Shown here: positions 1 to 8,019 of the stretch, piece by piece
Numbering within the stretch: position 1 is the first letter of the stretch
How the letters are laid out: each line of letters begins with the position of its first letter
NCBI RefSeq assembly: GCF_000179595.2
Contig: NZ_JH556653.1
Coordinates: forward strand, 2,060,012-2,092,955
Reading direction: 5' to 3'
DNA length: 32,944 nucleotides
Source of the DNA: Acetivibrio cellulolyticus CD2
GTDB lineage: Bacteria > Bacillota > Clostridia > Acetivibrionales > Acetivibrionaceae
Program-made: the position numbers and the translations under genes
Notes under the pieces: generated by a model
What the model saw: only the letters and a program-made list of their open reading frames with translations
Told to the model about the DNA's origin: nothing
Database searches by the model: none

Positions 1-474
1 CCGCCTATTAAATACAATGATGATGGTTGGCCACTTTGCTCTAAAGATTCTTCTGTACCAATGAAACCAAATGGCTGGAGCCGAGAAGAAGGAAGAATCG
101 AAAGATTCAAATGGCGGTGCCCACAGGCAAAACTAATTAAAGGTAAATGGGTTACTTCTTGTGATAACCCCTGTAATGGCAAGCCTTGCGGTCGTGTAAC
201 CTTCACATCTCCTGCCATGGATAAACGCATGTATCCAGGTGTGATTAGAGGCTCTGACGAATGGATTTCTGACTACAAAATTAGGACTGTAGTAGAAAAA
301 AACATTCAATACCTTAAGGAGCCTATGGCCTGTGGTAATCTTAAAACAAGAGACAACCTAACTATTAAAGCAGATTTATATCTCGCAGGTATCACACAAC
401 TAATTACTGTAATACTTGCAGATAAAATTCATGAGCACAAGTATATACGTAGTTTAAAACCTTTAATCGCTTGA
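1..474 (+). CDS. DDE transposase, C-terminal part (5' end outside window)
   Basis: The frame is open from base 1 to a TGA at 472-474, so this is the last ~157 codons of a longer gene and the ATG at 61 is probably internal. The residues around RTVVEKNIQYLK fit the last catalytic Glu block of a DDE transposase (Y/R..VE...LK), followed by the usual helical tail with a ...LAGITQLI... segment. Upstream cysteines (WRCP, CDNPCNGKPCG) suggest a zinc-ribbon-like insert. I cannot assign the IS family from this fragment. It borders the adenylation/MBOAT cluster, so an insertion or transfer boundary is plausible. No clear terminal inverted repeat is visible after the stop. Confidence 0.7.
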   Translation, partial: PPIKYNDDGWPLCSKDSSVPMKPNGWSREEGRIERFKWRCPQAKLIKGKWVTSCDNPCNGKPCGRVTFTSPAMDKRMYPGVIRGSDEWISDYKIRTVVEKNIQYLKEPMACGNLKTRDNLTIKADLYLAGITQLITVILADKIHEHKYIRSLKPLIA

Positions 475-666
475 TTTACTAACTTACTCTTGAAACTTAT
501 GTCTTATACATAAGCTTATTTGTGCTGTAATTTCATCAACAAGGTTCTGGTTTTTCAGTCAAATCACTAACATATATCCCTCTTAAGTTATCAAAGTCCA
601 TTTTACATCTCTTCTAACTTTTTACATCTGATTTTTTAAGTCATTTTGCAAATGCCTAACATGAAA

Positions 667-2103
667 TCAAAACTTAAAATATATAAAGCTGGAAGTTGCC
701 CCTAAACCAAACAGTGATAATAACATTAGTATACCTGCATAAATTGGGTACCTGCTATTATTCTCAAATTTCTTTGTCAATTCTTTGGTATTACTTGTAT
801 AAAAACAAATATATACAGATAAAAGTAAAATAATTATTGTATAAGAGTTACTACTAATAGTTAATAAGATATCCTTTGCAGACCCCATTAATCCTAAACT
901 TTTAAAATAATTAAAATTAACAAGAGTTTTCAAAACTTTATAATAATTTCTAAGCCCATCAGTGGCATACAAAGATGCTAAGAAGGTTAAGGCTGCCATT
1001 GTTATAAATCTTGCTGCCTTTTTGTTCATTAAATATTTTTTACTTGATTTCAATGCTAAAAGTGCAATAATGCACATTGATAATCCATGCAGCAAGCCCC
1101 AAATAATATAATTAATTCCTGCTCCATGCCAAAATCCCGAAATTAAAAACGTAATCATAGTGCCCAGACAAAATATAGCTATACCGGAACCGGGCTTATA
1201 TATATAGCTAAAAATATAATCAGTTAAAAATCTGGTAAGGGTAATATGCCACCTTCTCCAATAGTCCTGAATATTCCTTGCCTTGTAAGGGGAATTAAAA
1301 TTCTCTACAAGCTCTATATTAAAAAATCGTGATATACCTATTGCCATATCTGTATATCCGGAAAAATCGAAATAGAATGCAAACAAATTTGTAAACATAC
1401 CTATCCATAGTATTAGTGGATTGTGATTACTATTTATATTAAACGCATTATTGGTGAAGCTCAACAAAGGTGTCGCAATCAGCACTTTTTTACTTAAGCC
1501 TATTGAAAAAATAAATATTCCTTTTTTGAAATTATCCAAATCGAATTTATATATCTTATTATCTTTAAACTGCGGAATTATTTCATTATGGCGTACTATA
1601 GGACCAATTGTCAGTGCAGGAAAAAAAGTAATAAATAATAGGTATTCGATTAGTGTATAATGTTCTGCTTTTCTGTTATAGCAATCAACAATATATGATA
1701 TTATACGAAAAGTAAAGAATGAAATACCTAACGGTAAAAGGATAATGCTCATCGAAAAATGTGAATTAAATAATTTATTTGATAAATTAGCAAAGAAATA
1801 AGTATACTTATAATAAAATAGAATACCCACATTTTCTGCTAATGCTACCCACATTATTATAAGTCTTACTATTTTGTTTGCTTTAATCCTTAGAAGCAAC
1901 GTGCCAATTATATAATTAAATAGTATTTGAGCTATAAAAATCACAATAAAATTCCCGCATCCTTTATAATAAAAATAAAGAGATACAGCAATCAAAAATA
2001 TTTGTTGAGCTACCTTATTCACCTTTGCAAAATTTAAACCAAAAAAAACAACCAATACTATTGGCAGAAACATAAAAATAAATTCATATGATGAAAAAAG
2101 CAT
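667..2103 (-). CDS. MBOAT-family membrane O-acyltransferase (DltB/AlgI-like)
   Basis: This is a polytopic membrane protein of 478 residues with about ten hydrophobic segments. Family hallmarks are WRRWHIT at about residues 282-288 and SGFWHGAGINYIIWG at about 322-336, which carries the histidine regarded as catalytic in MBOAT enzymes such as DltB and AlgI. These enzymes take an acyl group from a carrier on the inside and pass it to an acceptor on the outer face. I place the start at ATG 2103, which has AGGTGA six bases upstream; a GTG at 2112 is also possible. The start lies one base past the carrier protein stop, so the two are probably translationally coupled. The carrier and adenylation genes upstream suggest that the donor is an aminoacyl- or N-acetylaminoacyl-carrier rather than acetyl. 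No DltD-like gene follows. Confidence 0.9.
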   Translation of the reverse strand: MLFSSYEFIFMFLPIVLVVFFGLNFAKVNKVAQQIFLIAVSLYFYYKGCGNFIVIFIAQILFNYIIGTLLLRIKANKIVRLIIMWVALAENVGILFYYKYTYFFANLSNKLFNSHFSMSIILLPLGISFFTFRIISYIVDCYNRKAEHYTLIEYLLFITFFPALTIGPIVRHNEIIPQFKDNKIYKFDLDNFKKGIFIFSIGLSKKVLIATPLLSFTNNAFNINSNHNPLILWIGMFTNLFAFYFDFSGYTDMAIGISRFFNIELVENFNSPYKARNIQDYWRRWHITLTRFLTDYIFSYIYKPGSGIAIFCLGTMITFLISGFWHGAGINYIIWGLLHGLSMCIIALLALKSSKKYLMNKKAARFITMAALTFLASLYATDGLRNYYKVLKTLVNFNYFKSLGLMGSAKDILLTISSNSYTIIILLLSVYICFYTSNTKELTKKFENNSRYPIYAGILMLLSLFGLGATSSFIYFKF

Positions 2104-2104
2104 A

Positions 2105-2362
2105 TTATTCACCTAGTATCTTTGATATGAACGCAACCATTTCGTTTACGGTATTCATTGAATTATCAATTAAATCTTTTGGAGAAATGGAAATGCCAAA
2201 AGTTTTCTCAAAATTACTAATAACAACTACTGATTCTATTGAATCGATAAAACCATCCTTAAAAAGATCCGTATCATAATCTACATCATCCCCAAAAGGT
2301 ATTTCAAATCGATTACTTAATAATTCTACAACTTTCTTCTCTATGCTTTGTTTGTCCAACAA
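2105..2362 (-). CDS. Acyl/aminoacyl carrier protein (DltC-like)
   Basis: An 85-residue acidic helical protein with the phosphopantetheine attachment motif DGFIDSIES; Ser41 is the predicted site of modification. This fits the carrier family used by DltA-type adenylation enzymes or by fatty-acid and peptide synthetases. The start is TTG at 2362, with AAGGAG about nine bases upstream. The gene lies between the GNAT gene (36 bases after its stop) and the MBOAT gene. The context argues that it is loaded by the adenylation enzyme encoded at 2858-4411 and unloaded by the MBOAT protein. Which acyl group it carries cannot be read from the sequence. Confidence 0.9.
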   Translation of the reverse strand: MLDKQSIEKKVVELLSNRFEIPFGDDVDYDTDLFKDGFIDSIESVVVISNFEKTFGISISPKDLIDNSMNTVNEMVAFISKILGE

Positions 2363-2397
2363 TTAACCCAACTCCTTCTAATTTTATTCAGCTACAA

Positions 2398-2871
2398 TTA
2401 TAAAATACTTATGAAAGAAATATAATCTTCTTTAAATCCTATTTTTTTATAAAAATTAATACCACCCACATTATTAACCATTGTGTTTACCTGTACTAAT
2501 TTAATATCCAGTTCTTTAAAAAATCTATTTGCCTCGTCTATAAGTAATTTCCCTATAGAACAGCCTCTGCTCTCTTCCTTGACAAATAAGTCTACTATAT
2601 TGCCTGTATATCTGGTATTTTCATAAATAAACTTGGAATTTATTTTTGATACAGAAACCATAATAAAGCCAAGTATATTATTGTCTAACTCAGCTACAAA
2701 TATCTTTGTAAACTTTGAATTAATATAATCTACAATATTCTCTTTCAAGTGCGAGGTATTTAATTTGTATACAAACCCTTTTTGATTCAAGTATTCATAA
2801 AGCTGTACATACATATCAAATACACAATCTACATCCTCTTCTGTGATAACTCTAATACTAGGCTCCATCAT
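2398..2871 (-). CDS. GNAT-family N-acetyltransferase
   Basis: About 157 residues with the GNAT pattern: a beta-strand region FIMVSVSK, the acetyl-CoA loop VKEESRGCSIGKLLIDEA (a variant of R-x-x-G-x-G/A with Ser for the first Gly), and a C-terminal NVGGINFYKKIGFKED. GNAT enzymes transfer acetyl groups to amines. The start is ATG 2871 or 2868, using AGGAAG inside the end of the upstream adenylation gene; a GTG at 2877 is in frame. The reading frame overlaps the upstream gene by about 14 bases, so translation is likely coupled. Canonical dlt operons have no such gene. In this place it might acetylate the amine of the carrier-bound amino acid or of the final product, which is inference. Confidence 0.85.
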   Translation of the reverse strand: MMEPSIRVITEEDVDCVFDMYVQLYEYLNQKGFVYKLNTSHLKENIVDYINSKFTKIFVAELDNNILGFIMVSVSKINSKFIYENTRYTGNIVDLFVKEESRGCSIGKLLIDEANRFFKELDIKLVQVNTMVNNVGGINFYKKIGFKEDYISFISIL

Positions 2872-4411
2872 TCCCACTTCCTAACAACTTTTTCAAATAA
2901 GTTCTATCAATTTTACCATTTGCATTTAGTGGAAGCTTCTCCATGCTAATTATTTTTGAAGGTATCATATAACCCGGAAGCATTCCTCTAAGTTTCCTTA
3001 TTATATTTTTCTTCATGCTTTCAATATTGCTATTTAAATCAAGCTCCGCAAACATTACTATCTCTTTTAAATCATAATCATACAAAACACACATATTGCG
3101 AATGTCTTCCAGACCTTTCGCTATTGTTTCTATTTCACCCAGTTCGATTCTATTTCCCTTATGCTTGATTTGGCTGTCTTTTCTTCCTACATATTCAATC
3201 AAACCATTTTTATCCTTATAAACCAAATCGCCTGTCCGGTATATTCTTTGAGGGTATTTGGTATTCAGTGGATTTTGCATAAAGGCTTTTTCTGTTAAAA
3301 CCGGTTCTTTAAAATACCCCAGCGCCAAACCACTTCCCAGCACACACAATTCGCCTATTTCTTCCGGTTTTGCTTCTGTGTTATCCTCTGTTATTATTAA
3401 CACATTAGTATTCTTACATGGGATTCCAATTGGTAATGGGTCCATATCCGAAAAATCCCTATCTATAACATAATAGGTACACACATCGGTAATTTCCGTA
3501 GGGCCATACAAATTAGCATATAAAATATTTGGATGCGTCTGTCTCCACATATTAAGCTGCTTATTTGGCATAACTTCACCACAAAATAAAACCTTTTCCA
3601 GCTTAGGCATTTGTATCTCTTTTAAAATTCCAGAATTGGCAACGTTAATTATTACTGTAGGTACCCAAAAAATAAAATTTATGTTATTTTCATTTATATA
3701 CTCGGGCAATTTCACAGGATATTGAAAAAATACCTCTGGGATAATAACGAGTTTTGCACCAGCTCTTAAACATCCATAAATATCTACTACAGAATTATCA
3801 AAATGGAAAGGAGCCTGATTCCCCATAACTGTATTTTCATTAATATCGAAGGTTTCAACCACCCAATCCGCGTAATCTAAAACTCCTCTGTGGGTAATAA
3901 CCACCCCTTTAGGTACACCAGTGGAACCAGAAGTGTACATAATGTAAATCGGTTCGGTATCAATTACCTCTTCTAGTCTATTATCAATTAAATTACGATC
4001 AATCGTTGAATTTATTAAACTATCAAATAGAAGTACTTCACTATCAGGCAAATCTAATGACTTAATCACATCCAAGTTTTTAGAATCAGTAATAATATAT
4101 TTAGGAAGTAAATTCTCAAATATCTTCTTAAGCCTGGGTATCGGCATATTATAATCTATTGGAACATACGTATTTCCGCTGTATAATATGCCCATAAAAG
4201 AAACAATATTTCTATAACTCTTTGGCAAAAATACAGCTATCTGCTGACTTTGGTTAGAGTTATTATTATTTTTTAACAATCCTGTAGCTAGTGCCAAAGA
4301 TAAATTTTGATATTCCTTATATGTTATAACTTTATCATTATCTTGTATAGCAATGCTATTTCCATATTTTTTTGCGGCCTCATCTAGTAAAAATATCGCC
4401 GAAGAAAACAT
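2858..4411 (-). CDS. Amino acid adenylation enzyme (DltA-like, stand-alone A domain)
   Basis: A 517-residue adenylate-forming enzyme with the complete set of A-domain core motifs. These are YIMYTSGSTGVPKG (residues 157-169), FHFDNSVVDIYG with the Asp (205) that contacts an alpha-amino group, NLYGPTE (300-306), YRTGDLVY (391-398), GRKDSQIKHKGNRIELGEIE (409-428) and the catalytic Lys500 in PLNANGKIDR. It should activate an amino acid with ATP and load it on the carrier encoded downstream. DltA loads D-alanine, but the substrate here is not certain. I chose ATG 4411 because GGGAGGT sits seven bases upstream; the longer 532-residue frame starting at 4456 lacks a ribosome site. It is the first gene of a four-gene, tightly packed operon. 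Confidence 0.88.
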   Translation of the reverse strand: MFSSAIFLLDEAAKKYGNSIAIQDNDKVITYKEYQNLSLALATGLLKNNNNSNQSQQIAVFLPKSYRNIVSFMGILYSGNTYVPIDYNMPIPRLKKIFENLLPKYIITDSKNLDVIKSLDLPDSEVLLFDSLINSTIDRNLIDNRLEEVIDTEPIYIMYTSGSTGVPKGVVITHRGVLDYADWVVETFDINENTVMGNQAPFHFDNSVVDIYGCLRAGAKLVIIPEVFFQYPVKLPEYINENNINFIFWVPTVIINVANSGILKEIQMPKLEKVLFCGEVMPNKQLNMWRQTHPNILYANLYGPTEITDVCTYYVIDRDFSDMDPLPIGIPCKNTNVLIITEDNTEAKPEEIGELCVLGSGLALGYFKEPVLTEKAFMQNPLNTKYPQRIYRTGDLVYKDKNGLIEYVGRKDSQIKHKGNRIELGEIETIAKGLEDIRNMCVLYDYDLKEIVMFAELDLNSNIESMKKNIIRKLRGMLPGYMIPSKIISMEKLPLNANGKIDRTYLKKLLGSGNDGA

Positions 4412-4584
4412 ATATAGCACCTCCCATAGGGCTAAAATTGTATTCAACAACATCAATTGAACATCACATGTATATTAACATATAACGGAGCACAAAGACA
4501 AGGCAAAAGCAAAAATTTATTTATAGACGATTGGAATACCGAGGGCGGATTAAAACATTCTGTTGTAATGTAAATAACCCCAAT

Positions 4585-4625
4585 AAAAAACCCGTATTAG
4601 CAACTTTTTGTATTGCTAATACGGG
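4585..4625 (-). terminator. Rho-independent terminator of the Calx-beta dockerin gene
   Basis: A perfect 13-bp stem (4591-4603 with 4613-4625) is followed on the minus strand by a run of six U. It sits 30 bases past the stop of the gene ending at 4655, and separates that gene from the adenylation cluster. Confidence 0.9.
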
Positions 4626-4654
4626 GTAACTTTGTTTTACTCAGGTCTTAAGTA

Positions 4655-7600
4655 TTACTTATTTTCTTCTACCAAGTGTATGATTGCTGCAGGCTTATCA
4701 GTAGATCCCAAGTATATTTCCAGGTCTTTTGTTTCGTCGGAATCTGTATCAATCGGAGTTATGTAAAATCCTTTCTGTGGATTACTATCTCCAGGTGACA
4801 TATACAAATCACTTCCTACTATCCTCCAAAAGTAATCAAAATCTATTTTTTCATAATCTTCACCGTTTATTGCACTTCCCGATAACTTGAACTCAGTCTT
4901 TGACCATCCATCTGCATGTACATTTCCAACGCAGACAGTGTTAGCTGATATCCAAATTTTATTTTCTGGTGATTTCTCAACAGTAAATTCTTGGCAAGAT
5001 CCCGGACTGACCTCTGCACCATTAACTTTATAATGTGTAATCAACTCACCACGTTCAAAAGCTTCGCTAGTTGTAGTAAATGAGTTTTGTGATGATAAAT
5101 AAGTGTTTTTATTTAAAGAGTATAATTCATTCCCATAAACGTAAGTTGTACTTGGCTTTAAATCATTTACTATATTTATTATTGATAGCGGAAAATTACA
5201 AACTGGTGGATTTTTAACAACCTTCAAAGATGATGGCACATCTTTTTCCATGTAATATATATTTTGCGGTTGATAGTAAGTTAGATAACTTGTAGGGTTT
5301 CCTACTTTTTCAGCAATAAAATTCTTCGAATAAAACCTACCACTATTACATGAGACACCAGTAGCAAATGTTGTAGTACCTCCAAGGTAGTAGTTTACGT
5401 AATCACTCCTGGTTTCAATTTGCTTTGCTCTATCCTTATCTTGAAGATCACATATGCTTTTCACAAAATGTATGGTTGCTGCTGGCTTGGTAGAACCTCC
5501 AAAGTATATTTCAAGATCTTTGGTTTCATCTGTACCAGTATCTATTGGAGTTATGTAGAATCCTCCCCTTGGATTATCATCTTCAAGCTCCATAGAAAAA
5601 CCAGTACCTATTTCTCTCCAAAAGTGATCAAAGTCTATCTTTTCATAATCCACACCATTTACCGCACTTCCCGATAACTCAAAGTAAGTCTTTGCCCATC
5701 CATCTGCATATAAAGGTCCACGACAAATTGTTTCAGCTGAGATCCAAATTTTTGACATAGGTGATTTCTCAACAAAAATTTCAGCACCTGGATACTCATT
5801 TACATCAATATTATCAACCTTATAGTAGGTGACCATACCAGTGCTAGGACTCGATGTTGGTGTTGGTGTAACAGGACTATCGGGAGTAGGTGTAGTTGGC
5901 AATGGTTTATTATAATCTCTCATTGTCTTAAAAGAATTTGCTCTTAAATTGTATGTTTCAGTCCCATAATAATATGTTGTCTCTGGTTTTAGACCTTTTA
6001 TAGTATTACTTATTGAAACTGGGAAATCACAAATTGGTGGATTCTTGATTACTTTCAATGAAGTTGGCTCATTCTCTTCAATGTAGAATATTTCTTTTGG
6101 TTCATAATAAGTTGGAAATTTTGTTGAATTTTCTGTTTTTGCTATAATAACATTTTGCGTATAAAATTTAGCCTCTTCGTATGAATAACAAGATGCTTTG
6201 GTTATTGAATCCGGCTTATAATAGGTTTCATCATAACTTACAGTTTCAGGCAGTTGCTTTGCTTTGTTTTCATCTTTAAGATCACTTAGACCTTTAACGA
6301 AATGTATGGTCGCTGCACATTTATCAGAATCTCCAAAATATATTTCCAAATCTTTTGTCTCATTAGAGTTTGTATCTATTGGAATTATAAAAAATTCGTC
6401 CTTTGGATTATTATCTCCAAGTTCCATATCATAAGGATTGCCTACTTTTCTCCAAAAGTAATTAAAATCTATTTTCTCATAATCTACACCATTTACTGCG
6501 CTTCCTGACAACCTAAAATAAGTCTTTTCCCATCCTATTGCAACATTACGTCCACGATTAACATCTGAAGCGGAGATAATTATTTTGGTCATTGGGGATT
6601 TCTCAACAAAAATTTCAACAGAAGTGTAATCATTGATATTGATATTGTCTATATTATAAATAGTAACTATGTCATAACCTAGGGTTGGTGTTGTAGGTGT
6701 AGGCGTTGATGTTACAGGTGTAGGAGTTGGTGTTACCGGCGAAATTATAGTTGTCGCAGATTTGGGGAAATTGCTTATTGCACCGAGTAAATACATCCTT
6801 AAATATGCAAAATCAATAGAATTAATTTTTTTGTCATCATTTACATCCGCACAGTAAAACCCTGATTGTACAGGAAATCTATCTATCATACCCATTAAAT
6901 ATTTTCTCAAAATCGCAAAATCAATAGAATTAGCACTTTTGTCATAATTTAAGTCACCAATTACAGCATCACCGCTTTTTCTTTCTCTTAAATTACTCCT
7001 CAGTTCAATTTCTCTATTTCCTTTAAAAGCTTTTACACATGTACTAGCTGCAATATCAGATGATTTTATTATTGGAATTACTCCAGAAACTTCTTTTATC
7101 TCATCTATTTCTCCTGTTATTTCGGTCAGGTATTCATGGTCTTCGTTTTCCCCATTATTTTCTATATGGAGAGTGATTTTGGTTGCATCAGTCTTTGCTT
7201 TTAAATGAGTCTGTGAATTGAAGGAAAATCCATCTTTCCCCATCACAAAGTCTTTCATATACCATTCGTTGTATATGTAAGTATTAAGGCTTTCCTGCTT
7301 GTCCATTTTGCTGTATTCTTCCTGGAGATAATCAAGATACAATTTCCTAAACAAGGCAAAATCTAATGAATTGATAATACCATCATTATTTAGATCAAAA
7401 TCTTCGGTAGCATCCATAAGAAAATTAGTTTTTAATTCACCTTTTCCAATTTTGACTTTTACCGTTTTATCTCCCTTATGTGCACTAACATAAGCGCCAA
7501 AGTTGATTGTATTGGATTCAATAGAGTCAAAGCTTGTTAAAATTAATTTAACTTCCTGATCAAAGTTTCCATTGCTGTCAATTTCTATGTCCTGAGTCGA

Positions 7601-7891
7601 TGTTGGAAACCCGGCACTTTGGATACTAAGCCTTTCAGCATCAGTATTGCCTGTGATATGAATATCTGCATACACCTGAAAATACATTTTTATATTGGAT
7701 ACATCCAGGTATTCCATGTTGTCACCCTGAGTATCAATTGTTAATCCTGGCTGCCAATCATCATTTAAATTCAAAGCTATATCCCCTGAAATACTTGTGT
7801 TGTATTCAGGCTCGACTTGCTCAGCTGAAAAAACATTAATACATCCAAACATCATAACAAAAACAAATAACGCAACTAAAAATTTTTTCAT
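4655..7891 (-). CDS. Secreted dockerin protein with three Calx-beta-like modules
   Basis: 1078 residues. A signal peptide (MKKFLVALFVFVMMFGC..., likely cut after FSA-23) precedes a ~135-residue beta-rich region. A single dockerin-like calcium loop lies at 164-188 (DFDLNNDGIINSLDFA). After a second beta-rich stretch comes a full dockerin pair at 310-376 (GDLNYDKSANSIDFAILRK and DVNDDKKINSIDFAYLR). A Pro/Thr linker (384-404) then leads to alternating modules: Calx-beta-like at 405-533, 685-811 and 949-1075, each with a GSA-x-NG-x-DYEKIDF loop and an IPIDT...ETKDLEIY strand; and Fn3-like at about 535-656 and 812-942, each ending in a LKP-x-TTY-x-YG strand. A second Pro/Thr linker is at 662-684. 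No catalytic domain is recognisable. Dockerins normally cap the C-terminus; here the pair is internal. Start ATG 7891 has a GGGGGG site seven bases upstream. It likely docks on a cohesin scaffold outside the cell. Confidence 0.85.
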   Translation of the reverse strand: MKKFLVALFVFVMMFGCINVFSAEQVEPEYNTSISGDIALNLNDDWQPGLTIDTQGDNMEYLDVSNIKMYFQVYADIHITGNTDAERLSIQSAGFPTSTQDIEIDSNGNFDQEVKLILTSFDSIESNTINFGAYVSAHKGDKTVKVKIGKGELKTNFLMDATEDFDLNNDGIINSLDFALFRKLYLDYLQEEYSKMDKQESLNTYIYNEWYMKDFVMGKDGFSFNSQTHLKAKTDATKITLHIENNGENEDHEYLTEITGEIDEIKEVSGVIPIIKSSDIAASTCVKAFKGNREIELRSNLRERKSGDAVIGDLNYDKSANSIDFAILRKYLMGMIDRFPVQSGFYCADVNDDKKINSIDFAYLRMYLLGAISNFPKSATTIISPVTPTPTPVTSTPTPTTPTLGYDIVTIYNIDNININDYTSVEIFVEKSPMTKIIISASDVNRGRNVAIGWEKTYFRLSGSAVNGVDYEKIDFNYFWRKVGNPYDMELGDNNPKDEFFIIPIDTNSNETKDLEIYFGDSDKCAATIHFVKGLSDLKDENKAKQLPETVSYDETYYKPDSITKASCYSYEEAKFYTQNVIIAKTENSTKFPTYYEPKEIFYIEENEPTSLKVIKNPPICDFPVSISNTIKGLKPETTYYYGTETYNLRANSFKTMRDYNKPLPTTPTPDSPVTPTPTSSPSTGMVTYYKVDNIDVNEYPGAEIFVEKSPMSKIWISAETICRGPLYADGWAKTYFELSGSAVNGVDYEKIDFDHFWREIGTGFSMELEDDNPRGGFYITPIDTGTDETKDLEIYFGGSTKPAATIHFVKSICDLQDKDRAKQIETRSDYVNYYLGGTTTFATGVSCNSGRFYSKNFIAEKVGNPTSYLTYYQPQNIYYMEKDVPSSLKVVKNPPVCNFPLSIINIVNDLKPSTTYVYGNELYSLNKNTYLSSQNSFTTTSEAFERGELITHYKVNGAEVSPGSCQEFTVEKSPENKIWISANTVCVGNVHADGWSKTEFKLSGSAINGEDYEKIDFDYFWRIVGSDLYMSPGDSNPQKGFYITPIDTDSDETKDLEIYLGSTDKPAAIIHLVEENK
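4667..6679 (-). repeat. Intragenic repeats: three Calx-beta-like modules
   Basis: Three copies of a ~127-residue module are encoded at 6679-6293, 5839-5459 and 5047-4667, separated by two copies of a second ~125-residue module (6289-5924 and 5458-5066). The blocks VEKSP, SGSA, DYEKIDF, FWR and ETKDLEIY are shared by all three, which shows internal duplication. Confidence 0.85.
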
Positions 7892-8019
7892 AATCTTACC
7901 CCCCTATAATTTTTGTTTTAAAAGCAGATGCTAGTTCCCTTTAAAACGGAAATATGAAAGTTATCTGTACAAAATAAAGTCTACTTACATATCAATGGAT
8001 GGTAAATGAGAGTTTTAAA

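Noticed and set aside
490-520. Small inverted repeat CTTATGT...ACATAAG after the transposase stop
   Set aside because: The stem is only seven A/T-rich pairs without a U-run; I could not call it a terminator or an IS end.
5420-5677. Plus-strand ORFs of 68-85 residues at 5420-5677 and 6302-6508 that resemble each other
   Set aside because: Their similarity only reflects the repeated Calx-beta modules read antisense.
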